The notes under the pieces were generated by a model. That model worked only from the letters and a program-made list of their open reading frames with translations, did not search any database and had not been told where the DNA came from. Of a DNA stretch of 6,377 nucleotides, positions 1 to 6,377 are shown in pieces. Numbering within the stretch: position 1 is the first letter of the stretch; the number at the start of each line of letters is the position of its first letter. The DNA comes from an uncultured Pseudomonadota bacterium (GTDB lineage Bacteria; Desulfobacterota_B; Binatia; UBA9968). The DNA is taken from contig CAMLCX010000293.1 of the NCBI GenBank assembly GCA_946478635.1, forward strand, positions 1-6,377. The letters are read 5' to 3'. Both the position numbers and the translations under genes were made by a program.

Positions 1-2
1 CC

Positions 3-638
3 CTGCGGCGCGTCGTCGCTCGCGAAGAAAGACGATTTCGTGATTTACTTTTGGCAGAGAAAGCTTCCGATAACCCGCCGGCGGACGAAGCTGCCAAGAT
101 TCTGGCCGCGGAGGTCACCGCGGGCCGCCTGGTCCTCGATAACTGGAACGAATCGGTCGAACAATGGATCCTGCGCGTCAATCGGCTGCGGGAATGGATG
201 CCGGAACTGGAATTGCCCGCCATCGGCGAGGGGGACCGAGTCGTCATGATCGAGCATCTCTGCCATGGCGCGTTCAGTTATAGCGAAATTGTGAATCGCC
301 CCGTGCCGCCAGTCGTCAAATCGTGGTTGTCCAGCAAGCAGCAAGCGTGGGTCGATGAGTACACGCCCGAGCGAATTCAATTGCCGAAGGGAAGGATGGT
401 GAAGATCGTCTATTCCGTAGACGGCGCGCCGACAATTGCCGCGCGCATCCAGGATTTGTACGGCATCAAGGACGGCCTCTGGATCGCCAACCGTCGCGTC
501 CGGGTGCGCATTCAAGTCCTCGCGCCCAGTAACCGGCCGGTGCAGATCACCGAGAACCTCGGCGACTTTTGGCGCGATACATATCCAAAGTTAAAGCAGC
601 AACTGCAGCGCCGGTATCCGAAACACGAATGGCGATGA
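3..638 (+). CDS. hrpB: ATP-dependent helicase HrpB, C-terminal part (5' end outside window)
   Basis: This is the last 211 codons of a DEAH-type ATP-dependent helicase of the HrpB family, a cytoplasmic enzyme whose physiological role is poorly known. The frame is open from the window edge, so the gene begins upstream. The TTG at 51 is an internal codon, not a start. The helicase core (Walker A, DEAH) is not in view; what is visible is the HrpB-specific C-terminal domain. Its hallmarks are YTPERIQLPKGR, VKIVYSVDGAPTIAARIQDLYG, and IQVLAPSNRPVQIT, followed by the family's usual ending FWRDTYPKLKQQLQRRYPKHEWR just before the TGA. Because that ending is intact, the gene is complete at its 3' end. 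HrpB proteins are usually a little over 800 residues, so about a quarter is present. The next gene, tex, starts 227 bp downstream and is probably transcribed separately. The family assignment is secure. Confidence 0.95.
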   Translation: MRRVVAREERRFRDLLLAEKASDNPPADEAAKILAAEVTAGRLVLDNWNESVEQWILRVNRLREWMPELELPAIGEGDRVVMIEHLCHGAFSYSEIVNRPVPPVVKSWLSSKQQAWVDEYTPERIQLPKGRMVKIVYSVDGAPTIAARIQDLYGIKDGLWIANRRVRVRIQVLAPSNRPVQITENLGDFWRDTYPKLKQQLQRRYPKHEWR

Positions 639-865
639 TTTTCGCGAAGGCTGAATGCGAATTCATTCGGACGCGCGGCGATTCGAGCATTCACTCATGC
701 TGAGTGACAAATGTGAAAACGGCAGGGATTACTCACAGCCGAGATTAGAAATTGCCTTCAAATGGAATTATCACACTCGATTGACTAGAAGATGAAAAAT
801 TCTTCTGCTACATTTCGCGTCGGCTGTATCTTAAGTAATCTATTGACGTTTGTCCTCTTTCTTCT
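639..865. other. Intergenic region between hrpB and tex
   Basis: This 227-bp gap has no convincing ORF and is AT-richer than the flanking genes. It presumably carries the end of the hrpB transcript and the tex promoter. I see small inverted repeats (AGAAGA at 787-792 with TCTTCT at 801-806; a 7-bp stem at 691-707) and TTGACT at 781-786, which resembles a -35 box. No good -10 hexamer stands 16-18 bp after it (TACATT at 809-814 is too far), so I do not call a promoter. The 20 bases before the tex ATG are pyrimidine-rich and contain no purine-rich ribosome binding site. Confidence 0.6.
691..707. other. Small hairpin downstream of hrpB
   Basis: TCACTCA and TGAGTGA form a perfect 7-bp stem around a 3-base TGC loop, 53 bp after the hrpB stop. 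It is placed where a terminator could be, but no run of T follows on either strand and the stem is only moderately GC-rich. It could slow polymerase, be a protein-binding site, or be chance. The structure is directly visible; its function is unknown. Confidence 0.35.
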
Positions 866-3220
866 ATGACCAATACCATTTCAGAAGCCGCACAGATTAA
901 GATCGTTCAAGCCATCGCCAAGGAACTCAACGCCGGCGGGCATCAGATTGCCGCAGCCGTGGCGTTGCTCGACGAAGGCGCCACCGTGCCGTTCATCGCG
1001 CGCTACCGCAAAGAAGTCACGGGTAATCTGGACGACACGCAGTTGCGCAATCTCGAAGAGAGGTTGCTCTATCTGCGCGAGCTGGAAGATCGCCGCGCGA
1101 CGATCCTCGCATCCATCGAAGAGCAGGGAAAGCTCACCGACGAGCTGCGCCGCTCGGTCGAGGCCGCGCCGACAAAACAGGAGCTCGAAGATATTTATTT
1201 GCCCTACAAGCCCAAGCGGCGCACCCGCGCACAGATGGCGCGCGAGGCCGGGCTGGAGCCATTGGCGGACGCGCTCTTCGCCAATCCTATGCTCGACCCG
1301 CAGCAGGAAGCGGCGAAGTACGTCAATGAAAAACCCGCGGCCGAGAACGGCGTCCCCGACGTGAAAACCGCGCTCGACGGCGCGCGCGATATTCTCGTCG
1401 AGCGTTTTGCCGAAACGGCGGAACTGTTGGCAAAACTGCGGACGCGATTGTGGGAGCAGGGGATCGTTTTCTCCAAAGTCGCGAAGGGCAAGGAGGCGGC
1501 TGAGGCGGAGAAGTTTCGCGACTATTACGATTATTCGGAAACCATCCGCACTATCCCGTCCCATCGCGCGCTGGCGTTATTTCGCGGCCAGAGCCTCGAG
1601 GTGCTGGCGGTCAGCCTGGGGCTCGGCGCGGAGTTGGACGCGATCGTGCCCCATCCGTGCGTCGCCATGATCGGCGCGCATTTCGGCATCGAGGACAAGG
1701 GCCGGCCGGCGGACAAGTGGCTGGCCGAGGTTTGCCAATGGACCTGGCGCACGAGGGTGCACGCGCATATCGGCAGCGAGTTGCTGACGCAATTGCGCGA
1801 GGCGGCTGAAGCCGAGGCGATCAAGATATTCGGCCGCAATCTGCACGAGCTTTTGCTGGCCGCGCCGGCGGGACCGAAGGCCGTACTCGGTCTCGATCCG
1901 GGCATTCGCACAGGCTGTAAAGTTGCGGTGGTCGATGCGACCGGCAAAGTGCTCGAAACGACCACCATCTATCCACACCAACCGCGCAACGACTGGCAGG
2001 GCTCGCTCGCGACGCTCGCGCGCCTGAGCGTGCAATACAAGGTTGAGCTGATCTCCATTGGCAACGGCACCGCCAGCCGCGAGACCGACAAGCTCGCGAG
2101 CGAAGCGATCAAGCTGATCGCAGCGAAGATGCCGGATAAAAAGCTGGACAAAATCGTCGTCAGCGAAGCAGGCGCGTCGGTCTATTCAGCATCGGCATTG
2201 GCCGCCGCCGAATTTCCCGACCTCGATGTCAGCTTGCGCGGCGCCGTTTCAATCGCGCGCCGTTTGCAGGACCCGCTCGCCGAGCTGGTGAAAATCGATC
2301 CCAAGTCCATCGGCGTTGGCCAGTATCAACACGACGTCAACCAGCGCGCGCTGGCACGTTCGCTCGATGCCACGGTCGAAGACTGCGTCAACGCCGTCGG
2401 CGTCGACGTCAACACGGCGTCGGCGCCGCTGCTCGCGCGGGTCTCCGGGCTGAACGGCGCGCTGGCGAAAAACATCGTCGAGTATAGAGACAAAAACGGC
2501 CCATTCCCGAATCGCCGGGTGATTCGAAAGGTGCCGCGAATGGGCGATAAAACTTTCGAGCAGGCCGCCGGTTTTTTGCGCATCAACAACGGCGACAATC
2601 CGTTGGACCGCTCGGCGGTCCATCCGGAAGCCTATCCGGTGGTCGAGCGAATTCTCGCGCGGGTCAACAGGCGTATTGACGAAGTGATGGGGCAGCCGGA
2701 GCTTCTGAAAGGCCTCGCGCCCGACGAGTTCACCGATGAAAGCTTTGGCGTGCCCACGGTGCGCGATATTCTGACGGAATTGGAGAAACCCGGCCGCGAC
2801 CCGCGACCCGAATTCAAAACCGCCGCGTTTCGGGAAGGCATCGAGTCCCTTGCGGATTTATCGCCCGGCATGATCCTCGAAGGCGTGGTCACCAATGTCG
2901 CTGCCTTCGGCGCGTTCGTCGATATCGGCGTGCATCAGGATGGGCTCGTGCACGTCTCGGCGCTGGCGAATCGCTTCGTCAAAGACCCGCAGGAAATCGT
3001 CAAGCCCGGCCAGATCGTCAAAGTGAAGGTTCTGGAGGTGAACGAAAAACGCCAGCGCATCTCGCTTACCATGCGCCTGGACGACGCGGGCGCCGCGCTG
3101 CGATCGCAAGTTGACACACGCGAGCGGCGCCCATCTGAACCGAAGCGTGCCGAGCGCGTCGAATCGAAACCCGGTGGCGCAATCGCGCTTGCGCTGGAGC
3201 GCGCCAAACTCAAGAAGTGA
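866..3220 (+). CDS. tex: Tex-family S1 RNA-binding transcription accessory protein
   Basis: Tex is a conserved cytoplasmic nucleic-acid-binding protein, related to eukaryotic Spt6, that is thought to act on transcription. The 784-residue length matches known Tex proteins (about 770-785). Visible domains in order: an N-terminal helical region with the signatures [19 protein letters not shown] (about 39-57) and [17 protein letters not shown] (about 106-122); a YqgF/RNase H-like domain from about 340, opening with [11 protein letters not shown] (D344) and continuing through [10 protein letters not shown] (E406), [11 protein letters not shown] (E434) and [14 protein letters not shown] (D469); a helix-hairpin-helix region from about 503 ([16 protein letters not shown], then FRNR-like FPNRR); and an S1 RNA-binding domain at about 668-738 ([26 protein letters not shown]). 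A short charged, Arg/Lys/Glu-rich tail follows. The ATG at 866 gives the full family N-terminus. No Shine-Dalgarno sequence precedes it, only a pyrimidine-rich leader. Nothing suggests truncation or frameshift. Confidence 0.97.
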   Translation: MTNTISEAAQIKIVQAIAKELNAGGHQIAAAVALLDEGATVPFIARYRKEVTGNLDDTQLRNLEERLLYLRELEDRRATILASIEEQGKLTDELRRSVEAAPTKQELEDIYLPYKPKRRTRAQMAREAGLEPLADALFANPMLDPQQEAAKYVNEKPAAENGVPDVKTALDGARDILVERFAETAELLAKLRTRLWEQGIVFSKVAKGKEAAEAEKFRDYYDYSETIRTIPSHRALALFRGQSLEVLAVSLGLGAELDAIVPHPCVAMIGAHFGIEDKGRPADKWLAEVCQWTWRTRVHAHIGSELLTQLREAAEAEAIKIFGRNLHELLLAAPAGPKAVLGLDPGIRTGCKVAVVDATGKVLETTTIYPHQPRNDWQGSLATLARLSVQYKVELISIGNGTASRETDKLASEAIKLIAAKMPDKKLDKIVVSEAGASVYSASALAAAEFPDLDVSLRGAVSIARRLQDPLAELVKIDPKSIGVGQYQHDVNQRALARSLDATVEDCVNAVGVDVNTASAPLLARVSGLNGALAKNIVEYRDKNGPFPNRRVIRKVPRMGDKTFEQAAGFLRINNGDNPLDRSAVHPEAYPVVERILARVNRRIDEVMGQPELLKGLAPDEFTDESFGVPTVRDILTELEKPGRDPRPEFKTAAFREGIESLADLSPGMILEGVVTNVAAFGAFVDIGVHQDGLVHVSALANRFVKDPQEIVKPGQIVKVKVLEVNEKRQRISLTMRLDDAGAALRSQVDTRERRPSEPKRAERVESKPGGAIALALERAKLKK

Positions 3221-3253
3221 TGAGCGGGGGGCAGTGCCGAAATTTACCGCGGG

Positions 3254-3271
3254 TGGACTGTTAACAGTCCA
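3254..3271. repeat. Perfect 18-bp palindrome (possible transcript hairpin)
   Basis: TGGACTGTTAACAGTCCA equals its own reverse complement over all 18 bases. It lies 33 bp after the tex stop. In RNA it could fold as a 7-bp stem with a TTAA loop. No T-run follows, so it is not a standard intrinsic terminator. It could stabilise the 3' end of the tex mRNA, bind a dimeric protein, or be part of a dispersed repeat. The palindrome is certain; its role is not known. Confidence 0.75.
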
Positions 3272-3276
3272 TTGGC

Positions 3277-3290
3277 TTCCAAGTTCCAAG
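3277..3290. repeat. Tandem duplication of TTCCAAG
   Basis: TTCCAAG occurs twice back to back (3277-3283 and 3284-3290), between the palindrome and the PELVEG-type repeat. A two-copy 7-bp tandem can be chance or a replication-slippage product. It is recorded because it sits exactly between the two other repeats. Confidence 0.4.
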
Positions 3291-3291
3291 A

Positions 3292-3319
3292 ACCCTTCGA
3301 CAAGTTCAGGGTGAGCGGT
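3292..3319. repeat. Dispersed intergenic repeat of the 'PELVEG' type
   Basis: The core CCCTTCGACAAGTTCAGGG (3293-3311), followed by TGAGCGG, matches from memory a short, partly palindromic repeat scattered through the intergenic DNA of many environmental bacteria. Its spurious translation gives HPELVEG on the minus strand and PSTSSG on the plus strand, and both peptides can be read here. The ends ACCCT/AGGGT pair, and CTT/AAG pairs inside, so it can form a small hairpin. Such elements resemble REP sequences. Copy number in this genome cannot be judged from one window. Confidence 0.65.
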
Positions 3320-3452
3320 CAAGGCACAAGCCGTTCGTGCTAAAGGCCCTCTTCGCATGAACGGTGGCTAATCTGCGGTTACGCTCAATGAATTAATTAA
3401 CTCGCGCTCGTCCCACGCGTAGCGACTCTGGGTGAGACAGGTTCAAAAAGGC

Positions 3453-4448
3453 ATGCGATCATTAACGGTCATCCATGTCCTGGTGTTTATGTTTGTCGCG
3501 GAGCGGGTTGCCGCATGGAACCCGTCGGCGCACATAGTCATCGCTGCGATCGCCTACCGCGCGCTTCTTGAGCAACCCGAACAACGATTCATCCTCGGCG
3601 CAATCAGGCCAATGCTCTATGTTAGCTCCTTGGACCCTGACGGATCATTGCAGCGGCAGACGCAAAAGCTAAGCGCGCGCGAAGCAGACGAAGTGCGCTT
3701 TATTCTCACCGCGGCATGGGCGGATGTCGTTCGCAACGCCGATCCGGCACAACATCGCGACAAGTGGCATTACATTAACTACCCCTTTGAGCCCGACGGT
3801 GAGCCGGTAAACGTAGTTACGCGGCCGCCGCAACGCGAGAACATACTCAGTGCCTTGGCGCAAAACGAGAGCGCGCTGCAAAATGCCGGGCCGCGAGATC
3901 AACGAGCGATCGCGTTCGCCTGGCTTTTGCATCTCGTCGGCGACGTGCACCAGCCGTTACATACCGCGCAGCTATTTACCCGTGAATATCCCGAGGGGGA
4001 TCGCGGCGGAAATGAAATATGCGTTCGCGTTACGGCGACCAGCGTGCCGATGAACTTGCACATGCTATGGGACGGGCTGCTGGCGGTGAGCGGCGACACA
4101 CGCGTGTTGACAAGCACGGCGGCCGAGTTGCGCAGGAAGTTTCCTAAGCAACGGCTTCCAGAACTCGCGAGCGGTCAGCCGAAAGCGTGGGCAATGGAGA
4201 GCTACGAGCTGGCGAAGAAGACCGTTTATTTGAACGGAAGGCTGCAAGGCGCGCCGAAGGGGCGTTATCGGGACTGTAGCGAAATGAGCCAAGCGGCGGT
4301 GCTGCCGGCCGGCTACATGGCGAAGGCGAAGGAAGTGGCAGAGCGGCGAATCGCGCTTGCCGGGCACCGGTTGGCGGGATTATTGGCGACAGTTTGCAGG
4401 CAGTCGAATTGCGGCAGAGCCCAAAGCACAGCGCCGGGAGCGCGTTAG
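3453..4448 (+). CDS. Secreted S1/P1-family zinc-dependent nuclease
   Basis: S1/P1 nucleases are exported trinuclear-zinc enzymes that cut single-stranded DNA and RNA and remove 3' phosphates from nucleotides. From the ATG at 3453 the product is 331 residues. Residues 1-21 form a signal peptide (MRSLTVIHVLVFMFVAERVAA), predicted to be cut just before W22. That makes Trp the mature N-terminus, as the family needs because its N-terminal Trp binds zinc. Every metal ligand of the P1 type has a counterpart: W22, H27, D91 (WAD), H106 (DKWHYINYPF), H160, D164 and H170 (HLVGDVHQPLH), and H203 and D207 (NLHMLWD). GDRGGN at 182-187 is also typical. An in-frame GTG at 3432 would add seven residues; I prefer ATG because it gives a normal signal peptide and has AAAAAGG just upstream. 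The enzyme probably acts in the periplasm or outside the cell, for phosphate or nucleotide scavenging. Its neighbours do not add to this. Confidence 0.93.
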   Translation: MRSLTVIHVLVFMFVAERVAAWNPSAHIVIAAIAYRALLEQPEQRFILGAIRPMLYVSSLDPDGSLQRQTQKLSAREADEVRFILTAAWADVVRNADPAQHRDKWHYINYPFEPDGEPVNVVTRPPQRENILSALAQNESALQNAGPRDQRAIAFAWLLHLVGDVHQPLHTAQLFTREYPEGDRGGNEICVRVTATSVPMNLHMLWDGLLAVSGDTRVLTSTAAELRRKFPKQRLPELASGQPKAWAMESYELAKKTVYLNGRLQGAPKGRYRDCSEMSQAAVLPAGYMAKAKEVAERRIALAGHRLAGLLATVCRQSNCGRAQSTAPGAR

Positions 4449-4478
4449 CCACCGAGTGTCTTTCGTTTCAACTCCAGG

Positions 4479-4883
4479 TTACAAAGCTTCCGACAAAACG
4501 CGGTCGGGATCGCCGTATTGGCTCGCCAATCGGCGAACCTCGGGATCATCGAGCGCTGTGAGGCGGCCGCGGTCGATGATTACGGTGCTGTTGGCGCGAA
4601 TGGTCGTTTGGAAAATGATCGCATCCACATGAATGCGCTTTTTCTGATGCCCTCCGCCGAAGCCCCAATGGACCGCTCCGGCGTGATTGGCGCCGTGATA
4701 TCCCCGCTCGCCGCGAAACAGGTCGGCTTCCTTGCCGCCCTCAATGGAGACCACCCGGCTTTGTTTCATACGGCAGGTCACCGGCTCCTGGTAAGCCGAA
4801 TCGCCGAACCAACCGCGGTAAACCCCCGGAGCAAGGGTCAGGGTGACAAAGAAGGAAGTCAAACTGCAGCGCGCCGCGGGCAC
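4479..4883 (-). CDS. Short ORF, probable C-terminal remnant of a larger enzyme (aminopeptidase-like?)
   Basis: This ORF encodes 134 residues from a GTG at 4883; the frame stays open upstream to 4916, inside the end of the M48 gene. Its sequence looks like real protein: GYHGANHAGAVHWGFGGG, then IHVDAIIFQTTI, VIIDRGRLTALDDPEVR and LASQYGDPDRVL. The codons read as coding over the full length. The pattern (EGGKEADLF, then an HWG stretch, then a HVDAI strand near the end) reminds me of the C-terminal part of M29-type aminopeptidases and related uncharacterised metalloenzymes, but I cannot confirm this. If so, the N-terminal part is missing and the gene is a remnant. No ribosome binding site precedes the GTG. 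It follows the M48 gene by 13 bp and could be co-transcribed with it. An ATG overlapping the M48 stop (4900) leads into another frame that ends after 13 codons. It could instead be a genuine small protein. Confidence 0.5.
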   Translation of the reverse strand: MPAARCSLTSFFVTLTLAPGVYRGWFGDSAYQEPVTCRMKQSRVVSIEGGKEADLFRGERGYHGANHAGAVHWGFGGGHQKKRIHVDAIIFQTTIRANSTVIIDRGRLTALDDPEVRRLASQYGDPDRVLSEAL

Positions 4884-4896
4884 TGATGCGCCAAGG

Positions 4897-6363
4897 TCAT
4901 CGAGCAGCGGGGATCTTTAGGATTGTTCCCGGACCGCTTTCCTGGTTGAGCGCCATCTGATTCAGTAGCGCGACTTCCTCTGGCGTGAAAGGGGCGGGCA
5001 GGTTCCGCGGAATCAAATCCCGGAAGGTCGCCGGTCGTCGCACTGATTCCAGCGCAATCCGGACCGGCTGTCGGTTCAACATGCGAGCTTCGTGAATTTC
5101 ACCAAACCCCTCCATGGTTTGCAGAAACGCGCCGCGAAAATTGCCGAACATCTGCGGCGAAGTATAGCCGATGAACTGATAGACGCTGCCACGATATTCG
5201 ACAAAGTAAATCATCAGCCTGGCGACCTGACCATTTTTCATTTGCGCATCGGCGACGGCGGCATAGGCCGGAAAGCCATTGGAGCGCATCGGGCCGCGCT
5301 CCAGAATCCTTACTCCCTGCTGGTTGAGAAATTTGGCGGCGGCGCCTTCCGCCGATCTTTCTCCGGTCGCAGTAAAGCCTAAAATTGAGCGGTTCTGGCC
5401 TTCGACCATCACGACTTGAGTGGGCTGGTTGATCAGCTTGAATCCGCGCGGTACGGGAAACCGAAAGCGCAAGTCCGGGTGATAAAAAATATTGCCGTCG
5501 ACAAATCCTTGACGCGGATCTTCGCCGATTACGAGTCCTTCAATGGCATTCAAATAACGACTATCGGCCAGAGGTCTTCTATCGCGCGGCTGCGCGGCGG
5601 TCATTTCTCTGATGCGCTGGACGCGGTCGCCGGGATTGGGATGTGTAGCGAGAAAACTCGGCATCCCTTGTCCTTCTTTTTCCTGAATGCGATTGAGCGT
5701 CTGAAAAAAAGCGATCACCTCGCGGGAGTCATACCCGGCCGGAGAGGCATACTCGACGCCCAATTTATCGGCCTCCAATTCGTCCTCGCGGCTGTAGCGA
5801 AGAAAGACCAATTGTGCGGCCATGCTGCCGAGGTTGAGAATATCCTGGGCGGGAAGGCCGAGGCTCTGACTGAGCAGCGCGCCGCCCATCAGAAAGCCCT
5901 GGCCGATCTGTTGCTGCCATGCCTGGCGCGCCGCATGGCGCGCGGCGACATGACCGATCTCGTGGGCGATGACAGTGGCCAGTTGATCTTCGTTGTTCAA
6001 ATGCGCCAGCATGCCGCGCGTGACGTAAATGTATCCGCCGGGGAGGGCCATGGCGTTGATGATCGGACTATCGAGCACGCCGAACGTAACCGGAGTGTTG
6101 CGAACTCGCTCGTCGGCCCCGGGGCGGCGCAGGTGACTTGTGGCAAGAACGCGGTTGCCGACATCGGTGACATAGCGCTCGACCTTAGGATCGCGATAGG
6201 CGCCGAACACAGCCGTGACTTGCTTGCTGGCTTCTTTGCCGATCTCGGCTTCCTGCTGCCAGGTATAGCCAAGGTACTGTCTTTGGCCCGTCGCGGGGAC
6301 GATGTCGGAGACGCAGGAGTAAATAAGGACGGCGCCTAAAAAAAGCAGTAAAGCTTTGAGCAT
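4897..6363 (-). CDS. M48-family zinc metalloprotease, predicted lipoprotein (BepA/YfgC-like core)
   Basis: This 488-residue protein is a zinc endopeptidase of family M48, of the type that handles misfolded envelope and outer-membrane proteins. Residues 1-16 are hydrophobic and are followed by C17 (LIYSC), a plausible but not perfect lipobox, so it is probably membrane-anchored outside the cytoplasm. The catalytic motif HEIGH is at 134-138. E197 in ELEADKLG is the third zinc ligand, and THPNPGDR (H241) is the further conserved histidine of BepA-like proteases. After the protease core (about 36-255), a second region starts with YLNAIEGLVIGEDPRQGFVDGNIFYHPDL, an extension seen in many environmental M48 lipoproteins. 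The end (ATFRDLIPRNLP, LLNQM, ILKIP) resembles a degenerate LysM-like tail. The ATG at 6363 gives the signal sequence; I see no Shine-Dalgarno sequence in the 14 bases before it. The short ORF at 4883-4479 follows on the same strand. Confidence 0.94.
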   Translation of the reverse strand: MLKALLLFLGAVLIYSCVSDIVPATGQRQYLGYTWQQEAEIGKEASKQVTAVFGAYRDPKVERYVTDVGNRVLATSHLRRPGADERVRNTPVTFGVLDSPIINAMALPGGYIYVTRGMLAHLNNEDQLATVIAHEIGHVAARHAARQAWQQQIGQGFLMGGALLSQSLGLPAQDILNLGSMAAQLVFLRYSREDELEADKLGVEYASPAGYDSREVIAFFQTLNRIQEKEGQGMPSFLATHPNPGDRVQRIREMTAAQPRDRRPLADSRYLNAIEGLVIGEDPRQGFVDGNIFYHPDLRFRFPVPRGFKLINQPTQVVMVEGQNRSILGFTATGERSAEGAAAKFLNQQGVRILERGPMRSNGFPAYAAVADAQMKNGQVARLMIYFVEYRGSVYQFIGYTSPQMFGNFRGAFLQTMEGFGEIHEARMLNRQPVRIALESVRRPATFRDLIPRNLPAPFTPEEVALLNQMALNQESGPGTILKIPAAR

Positions 6364-6377
6364 CGACTTGGATTTCA

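Larger units (their letters stand above)
3221..3452. other. Intergenic region between tex and the nuclease gene, rich in repeats
   Basis: This 232-bp gap holds no credible gene. Its first part carries an 18-bp perfect palindrome (3254-3271), a tandem TTCCAAG duplication (3277-3290) and a PELVEG-type dispersed repeat (3292-3319). Its second part includes an AT-rich patch, GAATTAATTAAC, near 3390-3401, about 50 bp before the nuclease ATG, where a promoter could lie. I could not match a convincing -35/-10 pair. The plus-strand ORF 3111-3314 and the minus-strand ORF 3358-2858 that run into this gap are shadows of tex and of the repeat. Confidence 0.6.

Noticed and set aside
45..515. 156-residue minus-strand ORF opposite hrpB
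   Set aside because: The plus strand encodes the conserved HrpB C-terminal domain through this whole region.
781..814. Possible sigma-70 promoter before tex (TTGACT with TACATT)
   Set aside because: The two hexamers are 22 bp apart, too far for a normal promoter, and no better -10 box lies at 16-18 bp.
881..1564. 227-residue minus-strand ORF opposite tex
   Set aside because: It lies fully inside tex, whose conserved motifs fix the plus-strand frame. It is long only because the GC-rich sequence has few stops.
2858..3358. 166-residue minus-strand ORF with a HPELVEG peptide
   Set aside because: It is antisense to the end of tex and runs through the PELVEG-type repeat, which is a known source of false proteins.
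4449..4478. Possible bidirectional terminator between the convergent genes
   Set aside because: The 30-bp gap contains no stem of useful length and no T-run on either strand.
4518..4886. 122-residue plus-strand ORF opposite the aminopeptidase-like fragment
   Set aside because: The minus-strand frame has the better protein pattern (HWG and HVDAIIF motifs). The plus-strand reading has no recognisable motif.
5416..6339. 307-residue plus-strand ORF opposite the M48 gene
   Set aside because: It is the antisense shadow of a well-supported M48 protease with HEIGH and EAD motifs. Its own translation shows no domain I recognise.

Overview
The window is ordinary bacterial chromosome, GC-rich in the genes and visibly AT-richer in the gap at 639-865. 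It holds four recognisable protein genes and one short ORF that looks like a gene remnant. Genes on the plus strand are the 3' end of the ATP-dependent helicase gene hrpB (3-638), a complete tex (866-3220) and a secreted S1/P1-type nuclease (3453-4448). Genes on the minus strand are an M48-family metalloprotease lipoprotein (6363-4897) and, directly downstream of it, a 134-codon ORF (4883-4479). I saw no rRNA, tRNA, CRISPR array, insertion sequence, phage gene or origin.

Organism: the sequence alone does not settle it. A Gram-negative type envelope is suggested by hrpB, by a lipoprotein M48 protease with a long C-terminal extension, and by an exported S1/P1 nuclease. Clear Shine-Dalgarno sequences are missing before tex and the M48 gene. 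An intergenic repeat of the 'PELVEG' type lies at 3292-3319. Together these fit an environmental, probably soil-dwelling bacterium such as Verrucomicrobia or Acidobacteria. That placement is inference, with Verrucomicrobia as a weak first guess.

Layout: hrpB ends at 638. A 227-bp non-coding gap with several small hairpins leads to tex. After tex, a 232-bp gap holds a perfect 18-bp palindrome, a tandem 7-bp duplication and the PELVEG-type repeat, all within 70 bp. The nuclease gene follows and converges on the minus-strand pair with only 30 bp between them. The minus-strand ORF at 4883-4479 is read in the same direction as the M48 gene, starts 13 bp after its stop, and is protein-like to its last codon, but seems to lack an N-terminal half.

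Functionally the genes do not form one pathway. hrpB and tex are nucleic-acid housekeeping genes that act in the cytoplasm. The nuclease and the M48 protease act outside the cytoplasm, in nucleic-acid degradation and envelope protein quality control respectively. I found no convincing novel system. The points most worth checking are the truncated ORF and the repeat cluster after tex.
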